64,000 nt of DNA from Mycosarcoma maydis (taxonomy: Eukaryota > Basidiomycota > Ustilaginomycetes > Ustilaginales): assembly GCF_000328475.2 (NCBI RefSeq), contig NC_026479.1, positions 1,736,001 to 1,800,000 of the forward strand. Direction: 5' to 3'. The position numbers were made by a program, and so were the translations under genes. The notes under the pieces were generated by a model that saw only the letters and a list, made by a program, of their open reading frames with translations, did no database searches and had not been told where the DNA came from. This document shows positions 40,953 to 51,300 of the stretch, piece by piece (positions within the stretch are counted from its first letter, which is position 1; the number at the start of each line of letters is the position of its first letter).

Positions 40953-43045
40953 GAAAAGCGACGTCCCCCCGCTCCTTTCGATACCCTGCGACCACTACCG
41001 ACACTAGGCCCGAGCAACGAGGTCACTTTGCCGACGACGCAGTTCTCTCCAACACAGCATGTACGACGATAGCGTCTTACATTATCGTTCTCACCGAGCA
41101 ACCATTGTACTTTTAGGGATCCAAGTTAGGGTCAAGACGCTGAACAAGATCGACTTATCGACGCTTTCATGGAAAGTGGCGAGGATTGCAAGCGAAACGC
41201 CTGTTGCCGCGATACCAGACGGATTCAGTGATCAGGCGAGGGGTGAAGCGAAAGTGCGGTTCTGAGAAGCAAGTGGAGCTAAAGTTGAGAACGAACGCAG
41301 AGCACGGCTTGAGACGATCGCAAGCATCGCCGTCCCGATCGAAGGCGGGATGGCGTGGACGAGCAAGGCCCGGTCCGGCTCGGCTCGGACCGAATCGACG
41401 AGGGTGTCTTGCTCGCACGACACATGTCTCTGTTATGCTCACAACTGGATCGTACGCTGACTTGTCTCGGAATTCATGCTCTGACACATTGGGGGCTCGC
41501 ATGCGGGGCTCGCATGCTGTAAAGCTCTTTAGCCAGTCACAGGGATATGCATTCGTTATTCGTTATTCGTGATTGTTTGCGATGGTTGGAGCAGCCGAGT
41601 TATGCTGTCTTGTTTCACGTCAGGGTTGGGGTTCAGGGTAAACTTGGATGCAATTTGCTGAGTTAGTTGCAGACATGAGCGTTGTTGAGGGCACTCATGT
41701 TGGAGATTTGCTATTTTTACGACGGGTTGTCGTTCGTAGGCAGGATACATGCCGAACCCTTTTCTCCGCTTGTCTCACAGAACACATTCGTGATTCACGA
41801 TTCACCTTGACGATTTCGAGACGAGAAGAGCGTGATGCAGACCGATTTATATGAAAAAAAAAAACTTGATCGGGGCAATCACGAGTTGAGATCTTGGAAC
41901 CGATCGTCTTGGTGAGATTCGTGATTGCAACAGGAGAAGAGGTGGCGCCGTGAGTGATAGGAAGACAAGGAGGCTGTTTGGGCTGTTTGCAACTCGCGAT
42001 ACGTGAATTGTACTGGCATCCCAAAGGTACAGCTGCATCTCCGTATCGGCCGGTGCGAAGTGTGTCTAGCAACACGGACAAGATCGAGTGATGTTTGCAT
42101 TTGTTTCAGAGAAGGCGATCAAGAAGGCCTTGGGTTGATTGCTTGGACATGCAGCTACTCGAAGAACAAAACCAAACCGCATCTTCTCCTTTGAGCTCGC
42201 TACCGTCGGTAGAATTCGTGATTCGTGAAAGCTGTAGCCTCCGACTTGACTCATGACTGCATGAACGCTGTCAGCATCTGAAGCTGTCTTGACGCATGGT
42301 GTCATACTCTGACTTGCAAGATGCTAACACGGTCGATCGTTACCGGGCAAGACTCGTGACTAGTTGGCAAGCATTTAGCATGGCTTCGGAACAAGTTTTG
42401 GCAGGGTTTGATTGGATCGCTCATCGACGCCTCCTGCACCGCTGCTTCATATATCTGACGAGCTTCTACCGATCAGGGTTGAGACGAGATGAGTCCTTGT
42501 TTGGTTAGCCACGATTTTCGGTGCATGTTCGGATGCTGACAAACAAGACAAACGCCAGCCAAATGTGCATACTGTATGTCATGTTTGCATTCGTGATTCA
42601 CGGTGCAAAATGTCCACAATCGGGAATGCAACATGCGGAAAATGGCAGTCGTGAAGATTGGTTTATGCAAAGCTCGATCGTTGGTACACCAGGGATACAC
42701 TGATGGGACAGTGGATTACAAGCCATTCACGATTGGAAGGTCACTGACGGCTCTTGTGGTCGGCTGCGCGAACGTGTGTGAGTGGATCAGCTTGATCGCT
42801 GGCAACTAGGGTCGGCTCGGAATGCGAGTTGCGGCGAGCTGTGACAAGTTGGGACCGTGCGTGAACAGCCCCCACCCACGTTGAGCTCGGCCGGAAGGGG
42901 CAGCAATCACGAATCGAGGTTTAAGCTCAATCACAGCAATCGTCAATCGTGCTTCACGAATCATGAATGACAGGTCGAAGTGAGGTGGGGCTGCCGGTGT
43001 TTGTGACTCAACACTCACACTGTTGGCATTCTGCATTCTGCATTT

Positions 43046-43074
43046 GTGGTTGGTGATTGGTGATTGGTGATTGT
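43046..43074. repeat. Short heptamer array, unit GGTGATT
   Basis: About four tandem copies of the 7-bp unit TGATTGG/GGTGATT in the gene desert. Confidence 0.85.
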
Positions 43075-44033
43075 GCGGCGAATGTGGTTCTGGCCAAGCA
43101 AAGTGAAGCACTCGAAGGCAGTGTTGATGAGCAGTGAGCAGTGAGAAGCGAGGAGCGAACGGCGCAACGTCACGTCGGCTACATGTTTGAGCGCAGAAGC
43201 GAGAAATATAGAGCTTGAGCGCTGTCGAGTGGCGTGGGTGGATTGAGTTCGACAGGCGGTTTGAAAACGGCGTTCAATGGTCGAGCATGCCTCTCACGTC
43301 TGGAGCGATGCCAGAGCGATGCGGCAAAGGGCATCTGATATCGTGTCTGCCCGTGGCCGTGGTCCGGACCGTGAGCCGTGGAACGCTGCGCTTGAACAAG
43401 ACATTGGTGATTGCGTGTTGGCGCCACCCGTAACCAAAGATACATATTTAATAAGTGATGAATCGAGCTGAAAAAAAGAAAAAAAAAAAAGAAATCTATA
43501 CAGTATGTATATGTATAAGTCACCCAAAAACAGGGCAGACCCTGGGGGTTTGCACGCGTTGCGTTGTTTGAGGAATAGTCGACAGCCCTCACAGCTTAGG
43601 GTCGATGGGCGAAGTATTGGCACGTTCGAGACCGACTCGCTGAGTCATTGTGAATATGTTGTCACATTCGTGATTTCTGGTCGGCTGAGGAGCAGATAGG
43701 GACGCTCACGGCCCCACCCAACTCGCACAAGACGGGTAGCGGTGACTTGAGCAAAGAAAAAGGGCCTCGGAGCGCGCATCGAGCACTGCGACTCTCTTGT
43801 TGGATTGCAAGCAAGTGCGAGTGCGAGTGCGAGTGCAGTCGGTGTTGCAATCATAATTGTTGCATAAGCACTTGGCTTGTCCTATATATATTTTTAAACT
43901 GACACCTCCAGCTCGGCTACGACCAAGATGTCGTCATCAAGCGTGGGATTGCCATGCCATGAGACGAGATTACCCTTACCCCGTTCGTCTCTTACGCTCT
44001 TACCAACACGGAAGACATGGAACTACAGCATGG

Positions 44034-44140
44034 ATATTTAAAAAAGTTACAGTATTATTTGATAAAATCTAAATTTTCAGAAATAATATTTCTTAATAAC
44101 ATCAATTCAAAATATTCTACTTTGCAAAAGCTTGAATTCG
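44034..44140. other. AT-rich island
   Basis: About 107 bp with a base composition far more AT-rich than all neighbours (for example TATTATTTGATAAAATC and AAATAATATTTCTTAATAAC). The edges are sharp: normal composition resumes at CGGTTCCCGACAAC. No open frame or family could be assigned. It could be a captured organelle or foreign fragment. Confidence 0.7.
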
Positions 44141-44789
44141 GTTCCCGACAACTAACCTAGCTATTACAGTATTTGCACTTTGGCAGGTTGTTAGTTGTTA
44201 GTATTCGTACAAGTCACGAGGGCGTACAGTTGCGTACGTCTTGGTGGCGTTCAGGGGCTATCTTGTTTGGTGTTGAAATGCATGTTTTCATGCATCTGAC
44301 CATCGTTGCCACCTCGAATTTTGCGAATCGCGAATTGTGGTTCGAGACGCAGAGCCACACGCACGCCTCAGTCGGTGCTCTGTGCCGTGTCAGCCTCGCA
44401 CAAGCACTCGTCACGCACCATGCACGCTGACAGCAAAGAGCGACCAACCACCATCACGAATAGGTTTTCTCTGATGCTGTCCACTTTCTGTACCTGCTCT
44501 GCTCTGCTCTACGAGTGTGGCGCTTTGACGCTTCGGGCCTTTCTTCAGTCAGACGACGTGGAGCGTCATGAGAACAACAACATCACCTACAGGAATGAGT
44601 GCTGCACAGTCGCAGTTACCATTGGCTCGGCTTCGATGGGCGCAACGTGGAGACCTGGTTTTGGTACTCACAGACTGTAGAGTACGATCGTGAATACCAA
44701 ACGCAAGACGGGATGTGTTGTGGCTTTGACCTTGCTCTGAAGTCCCGTGCAGTGTTTTGCATTACCAACTGTTTTTGTTTTTGTTTTTT

Positions 44790-44812
44790 TCTCTCTCTCT
44801 CTCTCTCTCTCT
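44790..44812. repeat. (CT)n microsatellite preceded by T-rich tract
   Basis: About 22 nt of CT dinucleotide following a GTTTTTGTTTTTG stretch. Confidence 0.9.
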
Positions 44813-45190
44813 TCGATTGGTCCTGACTGCAGAATTGAACCCTGGCTCGTCTCCAGCTGAGCTGGCCTTACCTTTGTGAAACAATTGTAAATAAAAAAAA
44901 ACCAAGAAAAAAAAAGAAAAGGACGAGATGCGTTGTTTGTAATCATCGTGACAGCGTTGCTTGACGCTGTGCATCAGAGCGTGTGTGCGCGCTACGATTT
45001 CATAGAACTGGCTGCGATCCATGCCACTTGTAAAGCATTCGCAGTGGATTGTCTGATGGAAGATGGGTCGACGCTGTGGAATGAGGGACGAGTGAGTTTG
45101 TGATTGGTAGCTTCGTCTGGCGACGATCAACGTGACTTGATTTTGATTCTACTGTACAGTCGTGAGTATTTGGGATTGGCGATGACGCTC

Positions 45191-45243
45191 AATCACGAAT
45201 TGTAAATTGTAAATTGTGAATTGTGAATTGTGAGTTGTGAATG
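45191..45243. repeat. Heptamer array, unit AATTGTA/AATTGTG
   Basis: Tandem 7-bp units starting AATCACG, then AATTGTA twice, AATTGTG several times, then AGTTGTG. The sequence drifts but the 7-bp period holds. Confidence 0.9.
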
Positions 45244-45296
45244 TACGATTGATTCGGTTTGGCACTCACAACTGCGCTAAACGACTCACAACTAAT

Positions 45297-45330
45297 TGAC
45301 TGACTGACTGACTGACTGACTGACTGACTG
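45297..45330. repeat. (TGAC)8.5 tetranucleotide array
   Basis: Eight and a half perfect copies of TGAC. It is the reverse-complement form of the AGTC array at 20081-20116. Confidence 0.95.
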
Positions 45331-45390
45331 TTCGCAGTTGCTCACCTAACGCTAACTCGTCACTCTCTGCCTCGCAACGTCGCCACGCCC

Positions 45391-45416
45391 CATTCATCTA
45401 TTCATCTATTCATCTA
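45391..45416. repeat. Octamer repeat, unit ATTCATCT
   Basis: Three tandem copies of ATTCATCT in the presumed leader/promoter region of the HSP20-like gene. Confidence 0.9.
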
Positions 45417-46203
45417 CTGTATTCGCCTGTGGACGATTGGTCCATCTCCTTGGCCCGTCGAGATTCGCTTGTCAGTTGCTCTACACTATCCACTCGATCG
45501 TCTCAACACCACCACCATCCTGACCTCAACCGTTGCTGCATCTTGCATTTCCATCTCGCATCTCATCTTTGTCTCGTTCTGCATCCTCCGTTTCTGCGTA
45601 CCGCGCTGCACTATTCCGGCCGTTGTTCTCACCCACCCACACTCGTGACTGTCAATACGAGCTTCGGACATCCGCTTCCTTTCGCATACGATCTTGCTGG
45701 TGCCCTGTTGCTCATACACAGAGTAGTACAGCTCGTTTCATTTGCCAAGCAAGGCTGCCTCGCCTCGCTCTTGTTTCGACGTGATCCACCGCCATCCTTG
45801 ACGCTCCAACACCCCCACCTTTTTTCATCTCCACCTAGCCACTTGTGCTCACAGCTTTGCTCTCTTGTCTCTAACATCCTCTGCGTTCGATTCTGCTTGT
45901 CATTCAGTGTTCGCTCACAACTCTCTATTACCACATTGTGCATTCCCTCATCTCGTCCGCTTCCAAGTCAGTCCAAAATCAAAATCAAAATCGATTCGAC
46001 CCGCTTTCTCCCACATCGCCCTCACTGTCACTGCCCGTCTTGCCGTCTTGCCGTCTTGGATGACCATGTCGCGCAGCTATAGCACATGATCCCACGGCGT
46101 TCCACCAGTGTCTAGCTAGCTATATAGAGGTCTGTGCAGCCCGCCACCTCGATCTCTCGATCTCGTCCATTCCCCCATCTCTCCTCCCATCCCAGACCTC
46201 GGC

Positions 46204-48753
46204 ATGTCGAACAGAGTCGCGAGTCAGGATTCGCACACCTCGACTCCTGACTCGCTCCCTTTGTCCTCGCAACGCGCCTCGCAACGCGCCTCGATAGCCT
46301 CGGCTGGCAGCAGCCAGTCGTCCATCTCGCATCACTCGTCCTACCGCTCCAAGCATCCGCCAGATACCCTTGCGCTCCATATGGCTCCACACTCCATGTA
46401 CGCTCAACAGCATAGCAGCAACAAGCGACCCGCCGCACCGCAGCGCTCAGACACGCTCAAACCAAGTAAACAAGCCACAGCATTCAGTACAATGGCCATC
46501 CCCAGCTCCGCTGCTTCTCAAGTCACGCGTTCCGACACGTTTCTCCAATCATCGCTCGATGATACCGGTCCAGGCTCGGATGAGCGTCTGCCGCGGTTGT
46601 CCATGTCCTCCACCCGAAGCGGCTCCACCAACGAGCTCAAGACCCCCGAGAGCCTGCATCAGTCTTGGCCGTACGATGTCCAAGCCGACTCTCCGCCAGC
46701 ATCGCTGCAAACCTCGTCGGCTGCAGCTCGCGTCTCGCATGCCGACGATCACCAGCGCAAGCCGTCGCACAACGATGCGCAACACGTCTCTACCCACTCC
46801 ACCGATCCGGCAATGCACATACCTCTACGCTCGCCAGAGTTGGATGCCGCTTTGGTACAGCTCGATACGCTCGCGCTTCAGCATCCTACCCAACTCGAAC
46901 GCCTCTCTTCTGCTGCCATCAACGCCACATCAAAGCGCTCTACGCTTTCAGACGAATCTTGGCCAAACACAGCCACGCAGTCTCGTACTGAGTCGCAACG
47001 CTCGCACCTTTTGTCGCATCGTGACGCATTGCCGCTAGTGGCCGCGGCGACCGAATCAAACCAAGCCCATCGGTCGCCCAGCCTTGACGCAGATCTTCCG
47101 AATCGTGCGAGCATGACCAGCCCAGACTCGTGGCGCTCGCTGCTGCCAGAGCATGACCCTTACTTTGCCTCTGAGGGCCAGTTGCGCGCCACGCAGCTTG
47201 GGCCTTCCGCCTCGCCGCAAAACATCCATGCTTCTCCGAGTGCATTCGACATTGATACCTACGCGGCAGCCAAGGCATCGTCGCCTGTAATCAACCACGA
47301 CGGCATGTCTTGTTCGTCGTTCGACACCACTCGCACCTCGTTCAGCAGCAACGTGAGCGGCTTCTCGGCCAGGTCCACGTCGGGCCTCTACCGATCCTCG
47401 ACGCAGAGTCAGCACTCGGCGAGATCGGACAGCTGGAGAAGCCTGCTGCCGCACGACGATCGATTTCACGCGTCTGGCGATGCGAATGCGGCGTTCATGT
47501 CGCAAGGCTTGAGCGCATCGCCCAACCTGGCATCTCGGTCGCTTTCGGATCATCTCGATTCTCCCAGTTTGTTCGATGGCCACAATCATCGTGCGGCCTT
47601 TTTCGCACTCGATGCACCACGATCGAGCTACACCGTGTCTGTGGGCGATGTCGACTCGGCTGCTCGTCGACACGCTAGCTTTTCGAGCGTTGAGCCTAAC
47701 CACTCGAAGCAGTTTGCGGCGACGCGTATCATGCTCACCTCGATGCGCCACACGGCTGGCAGCAACTTGGAATGTACCAAGCCGAGTTCAGAAACGGAAA
47801 GCTCTCAGGCTTGCGCGCTCTCGGACGCATCGTCGTTGTCTTGGCGCTTGTCGCGTACCGCCGACGACTCGCTCGAGGGAGCCGACATGACGCCTGAGCT
47901 TTCTCAGTCAACGGCTGCGGCTGACGTTGACGATGCCAACGAGCGCGACCATTGGCCCACCAGTCGGAGCGGTCGATCGGTCAGGCACGGTAGCAGCTCA
48001 CCCACCTCGTCTGGTCCGCTGACGCCCGAGACAGGGCAGACGCCTCGAGCCAAGTCGTTGATGACGGCTGTGTTGGACGAGGCGAGAGCAGAAGCTCGAG
48101 ACGCGACGAGCGCTTTGCTTGTTTCCGAGACGTCGGACAGCGTTGTCAAGGCAACGCAGGACGGCGTGATGGCCACCACGACGACCACCAATCCAACGAC
48201 GACAACGACCACTGCTACACGCACACAGCTACTTTGCGATACGACAGCTGCGGCTTGCGCTGTGTCCAAGGCACGATCCGAAGCAGGCGGCGATAACGGT
48301 GGCGCTATGTCTGCCTGGCTTGAGCAAGACACGGAGGATGACATGCTGCAGAGTCAGCCGAACAAGGGACGAACGTCGTCGTGCAGCATTTCGACGCCGA
48401 TCAGTCCGCCATCGCTGCCGTTCTTGGAGCGTAGACCTGCGCCTCCTGAAACGGACCTGGTAATCGAGACGGAGCGCACGCGATACACGCTCGTGACACG
48501 TCTACCTGGATTTTCGCTGGACTGCATCACGCTTGCTACCAAACAGCACGCGCACCACCGCACACTGCACATTGTAGCCGACAAGTGGGACACGGAAGGT
48601 GGCGGACACTTTGAGCGCCGCATTACGTTTCCCGACAAGGAGTGCGACCTGATCAACGTCAAGGCTGAATTTGACGGCAACACGCTGCGAGTCTATGTGC
48701 CGCGCAAGCTTGCAACCAACCGGTTCAGCTCGGCCAGCAGCGCCACGTTCTAG
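46204..48753 (+). CDS. Very long Ser/Thr-rich protein with C-terminal HSP20 (alpha-crystallin) domain
   Basis: An 849-residue single-exon protein from ATG 46204. The first 740 or so residues are Ser/Thr/Ala/Asp-rich with no recognised domain, and include two similar WRSLLPEHDPY and WRSLLPHDDRF segments, each followed by AS-rich text. The C-terminal part, about 755-838, reads as an alpha-crystallin/HSP20-like domain (ETDLVIETERTRYTLVTRLP, HRTLHIVADKWDTEGGGHFE, RRITFPDKECDLINVKAEFD, GNTLRVYVPRK). Classic small heat-shock proteins are 15-30 kDa, so the long N-terminal extension is unusual; in related fungi, similar long HSP20-like proteins have been seen. A chaperone or scaffold role is inference. 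A stretch open in the same frame continues past the TAG stop. Confidence 0.8.
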   Translation: MSNRVASQDSHTSTPDSLPLSSQRASQRASIASAGSSQSSISHHSSYRSKHPPDTLALHMAPHSMYAQQHSSNKRPAAPQRSDTLKPSKQATAFSTMAIPSSAASQVTRSDTFLQSSLDDTGPGSDERLPRLSMSSTRSGSTNELKTPESLHQSWPYDVQADSPPASLQTSSAAARVSHADDHQRKPSHNDAQHVSTHSTDPAMHIPLRSPELDAALVQLDTLALQHPTQLERLSSAAINATSKRSTLSDESWPNTATQSRTESQRSHLLSHRDALPLVAAATESNQAHRSPSLDADLPNRASMTSPDSWRSLLPEHDPYFASEGQLRATQLGPSASPQNIHASPSAFDIDTYAAAKASSPVINHDGMSCSSFDTTRTSFSSNVSGFSARSTSGLYRSSTQSQHSARSDSWRSLLPHDDRFHASGDANAAFMSQGLSASPNLASRSLSDHLDSPSLFDGHNHRAAFFALDAPRSSYTVSVGDVDSAARRHASFSSVEPNHSKQFAATRIMLTSMRHTAGSNLECTKPSSETESSQACALSDASSLSWRLSRTADDSLEGADMTPELSQSTAAADVDDANERDHWPTSRSGRSVRHGSSSPTSSGPLTPETGQTPRAKSLMTAVLDEARAEARDATSALLVSETSDSVVKATQDGVMATTTTTNPTTTTTTATRTQLLCDTTAAACAVSKARSEAGGDNGGAMSAWLEQDTEDDMLQSQPNKGRTSSCSISTPISPPSLPFLERRPAPPETDLVIETERTRYTLVTRLPGFSLDCITLATKQHAHHRTLHIVADKWDTEGGGHFERRITFPDKECDLINVKAEFDGNTLRVYVPRKLATNRFSSASSATF

Positions 48754-48784
48754 AAGCAGAAGCAGAAGCAGAAGCAGAAGCAGA
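48754..48784. repeat. AAGCAG hexamer array directly after the HSP20-like stop
   Basis: Five copies of AAGCAG begin at the first base after TAG, then AAGCCC-type units. In frame they would read Lys-Gln then Lys-Pro repeats. Confidence 0.93.
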
Positions 48785-49533
48785 AGCCCAAGCCCAAGCC
48801 AGAGAAGCCCAAGCCCGAACCACAGTGCAAGATCGATTCAACTGATCCAACTAACTTGGCTGCGCCTCTCGCGTTTACGCAGCGATGGTTTGATGACACG
48901 CCCACACCCTAGCATGGGATCTGTTGTGGACGAGTCAAGCATTCTGCGCCTCGCCCCGCCCGCATTGCATACCCAATCCGAACATTCATGATTTTGAGCA
49001 TTTGAACAAGGTCGATTCGTGGTTGTCTGTGAAAGCGCGAGCAGAAGGAGCAGCGGAGTGGGGGGTAAGCACCGATGCGTGAGGTGCTCGCTAAGAAGTG
49101 TCACGAGTCGTGGGTGACGCTTTCACGCACAAGCCAGGCGATTCGCCATCTGAAAGCGGAGCTGCCAAGTCGAGCCGGTCAGGGTTCGCGTGTTTCCAAA
49201 CATGACAAGCGACTCAACACTCACGACTGTCCGAGTGGTCACACCTCCACATAAGAGCGCTCGAGGCTCGCATAGTCACTCAGACTGATGCTGCGTAAGC
49301 GGCGTGCAAATCACAAGTGTGAATCGTGGATGTGAGAAGTCGAATTCGTGATTGGCAATCGTAGAGCGGGCCGGGTGAGGTGTGAGAGACATGAATGCGC
49401 GATTCACGAGCCACTCGCCAAAGCACGAGCAGACACGGAGGGCGTGAGAAATCAAGGATCTCGGTTGGCGTAGCGGATAGCATTGGCTTGCACACTGACC
49501 ACGATCGCACGCTGGCAAGAGCGAGCATAGGAC
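48754..49533. other. Intergenic between the HSP20-like and NADH dehydrogenase genes
   Basis: About 780 bp. It starts with an AAGCAG hexamer array (48754-48784) and CCCAAG repeats directly after the stop codon. Motifs TTCGTGATTGG and ATTCATGATT lie near 49345 and 48984. No gene is recognised. Confidence 0.5.
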
Positions 49534-51178
49534 ATGTGGACGATGACTCGTTCACGATGGATGCATGTGCGGCGGTATGGTACGCAGACGCAGAGCGCGC
49601 AGGCAGATGCAAGTGCACGCAAACAGCGTCTGGTCGTGCTAGGCACAGGCTGGGGCGGATATGCGTTTCTCAAGTCGCTCTCGTATGCAAGCCTACGCCG
49701 ATTCGACGTCAAGGTGATCTCGCCCACCACGTCGTTTTCGTTCACACCGCTGCTTGCACAAGCAAGCTGTGCAACGCTCGACTTTCGAAGTGTCGTCGAA
49801 CCGATCCACTCGAACCGTTGGATGGAATACCACCATGCGTGGTGCGATGCGGTCGACCTGAAAGCCAACCGCATCGAACTCACCTCGGCGTTCAACCCTC
49901 AGTTCCGACTAGCGGATCCACTGCTCGACGCAAACCCTGCTTCCAAGGACGAGTCCAACAAGGACGAGTCGAAACGCGTCACGTACTCGCTCCAGTACGA
50001 CTACCTCGTGATTGGCGTCGGCTCGTACAACGCTACGTTTGGCACCAAGGGCGTCAAAGAAAACGCACTCTTCTTGAAGGACGTCAGCGATGCGCGAGCG
50101 ATTCGATGGCGCATTCTGGGCCTCTTCGAAAGCGCCAATGCCAAGCAACGCCAGTACACACACCAGGGTCAAGTCGCGATCTCGGCTGAACAAGAGCATC
50201 AGCTGCGACGGCTGCTCAGCTTTGTGGTTGTAGGTGGTGGACCGACCGGTTCCGAGTTCGCCGCGGAACTGCACGACTTGGTATGTATCTTGAGCCACGC
50301 ATTGTCGGTTGTTGGAACGCGGGTTGCTGACACCACCGTTCCATATGCAATGTGCGCTATGCTAGATCAACGACGAGCTCTCGCGCTTGTATCCAAACGT
50401 GTGCGCATACGCTACAGTCCGACTGCTGGATGCTGGAAGCACGATCCTCTCGTCGTTCGATGCGCGTCTCGCCGAGTATGCGATCAACAAGTTTGCACGC
50501 GACGGCATCCAGGTGCAACTCAACGCCAAGATCCGACGTGTCGAACGCGATGCCGTGGTGCTCGACTCTGCCGGCGGCCACCAAGAGCGCATCGCTGCTG
50601 GAATGGTGATCTGGAGCACAGGCATCACCACGTCTCCTCTCATCCAAGCCTTCCGCGGTGTTGCCAAACAAGACCGAACTGGCAAACTGCTGACCAACCA
50701 TACGCTCAACCTAGTCATCCATCCCTCGCACCCGAATCCCGGAGCCAACGTCCTCAATCCTGCAGCGGACGATTCGCACATGGGCTCACCATCCCAGCCG
50801 CCCACACCGCTCGACAACGTGTTTGCCCTCGGAGACTGCTCTGCGTCCCCCGACGCCCTGCCCGCTACCGCGCAGGTCGCCTCACAACAAGGCACGTATC
50901 TCGCGCACCTCTTCAACTCACACCTTGCCTCGGCCTCGCCCTCATCCCGATCCTCGCAGCCGAAACCGTTTGTGTTCCACGACAAAGGCAGTATGGCGTC
51001 GATCGGTTCGCGAAGCGCGCTGATCGACTCTCCTGTCAAGAAGGACTCGGGCACGCTTGCTTGGCTCCTCTGGAGATCCGCCTATACCATCATGGCGATG
51101 AGCTGGAGAAACCGCTTCCTGGTCCCTGCGAATTGGGCAAGCAACCTCCTCTTCGGCAGAGACGTAGGCCGCTTCTAA
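49534..51178 (+). CDS. Type II (rotenone-insensitive) NADH:ubiquinone oxidoreductase, one intron
   Basis: Exon 1 is 49534..50280 and exon 2 is 50366..51178. The 85-nt intron has donor GTATGTAT, a TTGCTGACACC branch region and acceptor GCTAG, joining ELHDL to INDELSRLYP in frame. The product is 519 residues. An Arg-rich start (MWTMTRSRWMHVRRYGTQTQ) fits mitochondrial import. The FAD site is RLVVLGTGWGGYAFLKSL and the NADH site is FVVVGGGPTGSEFAAEL (about 230-246). LDNVFALGDCSASPDALPAT is the second FAD contact. The C-terminus LLFGRDVGRF matches the membrane-binding end of alternative NADH dehydrogenases. It passes electrons from NADH to ubiquinone without pumping protons. Whether it faces the matrix or the intermembrane space is not settled. 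Confidence 0.92.
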
Positions 51179-51300
51179 CTCGTGCTTGCGCAACCGCGTC
51201 TGCGCGCCCCGCCCCCCACATCCCAGCACAGCACCCAATCCACAAGCGCGCTCACTAACATGCTTCGACTCGACTCTGTATATGATTGGTGTGTGTGCAT

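Larger units (their letters stand above)
40953..46203. other. 5.2-kb gene desert with many simple repeats
   Basis: No frame with recognisable protein features was found on either strand; the longest are about 137 codons (43179-43592, minus). It contains heptamer-class words throughout (41560, 41785, 41876, 41918, 42212, 42590, 42908, 43668), small arrays at 43046, 44790, 45191, 45297 and 45391, an AT-rich island (44034-44140), and purine-rich or A-rich runs (43470-43495, 44892-44922). The last 750 bp before 46204 are pyrimidine-rich and probably a long leader or promoter of the HSP20-like gene. Confidence 0.6.

Noticed and set aside
43179..43592. 137-codon minus-strand frame in the gene desert
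   Set aside because: No recognisable domain, poly-Phe from an A-rich run, and it crosses several repeat-like stretches.
44830..44866. tRNA-like stretch on the minus strand (AGCTCAGCTGG and GGGTTCAATTC)
   Set aside because: The A- and B-box-like words are only about 11 nt apart, too close for a tRNA with an anticodon arm, and no acceptor stem forms.
45429..46082. 217-codon open frame upstream of the HSP20-like gene
   Set aside because: It starts with a non-ATG codon and its Ser/Leu/His/Pro composition simply reflects the pyrimidine-rich leader.
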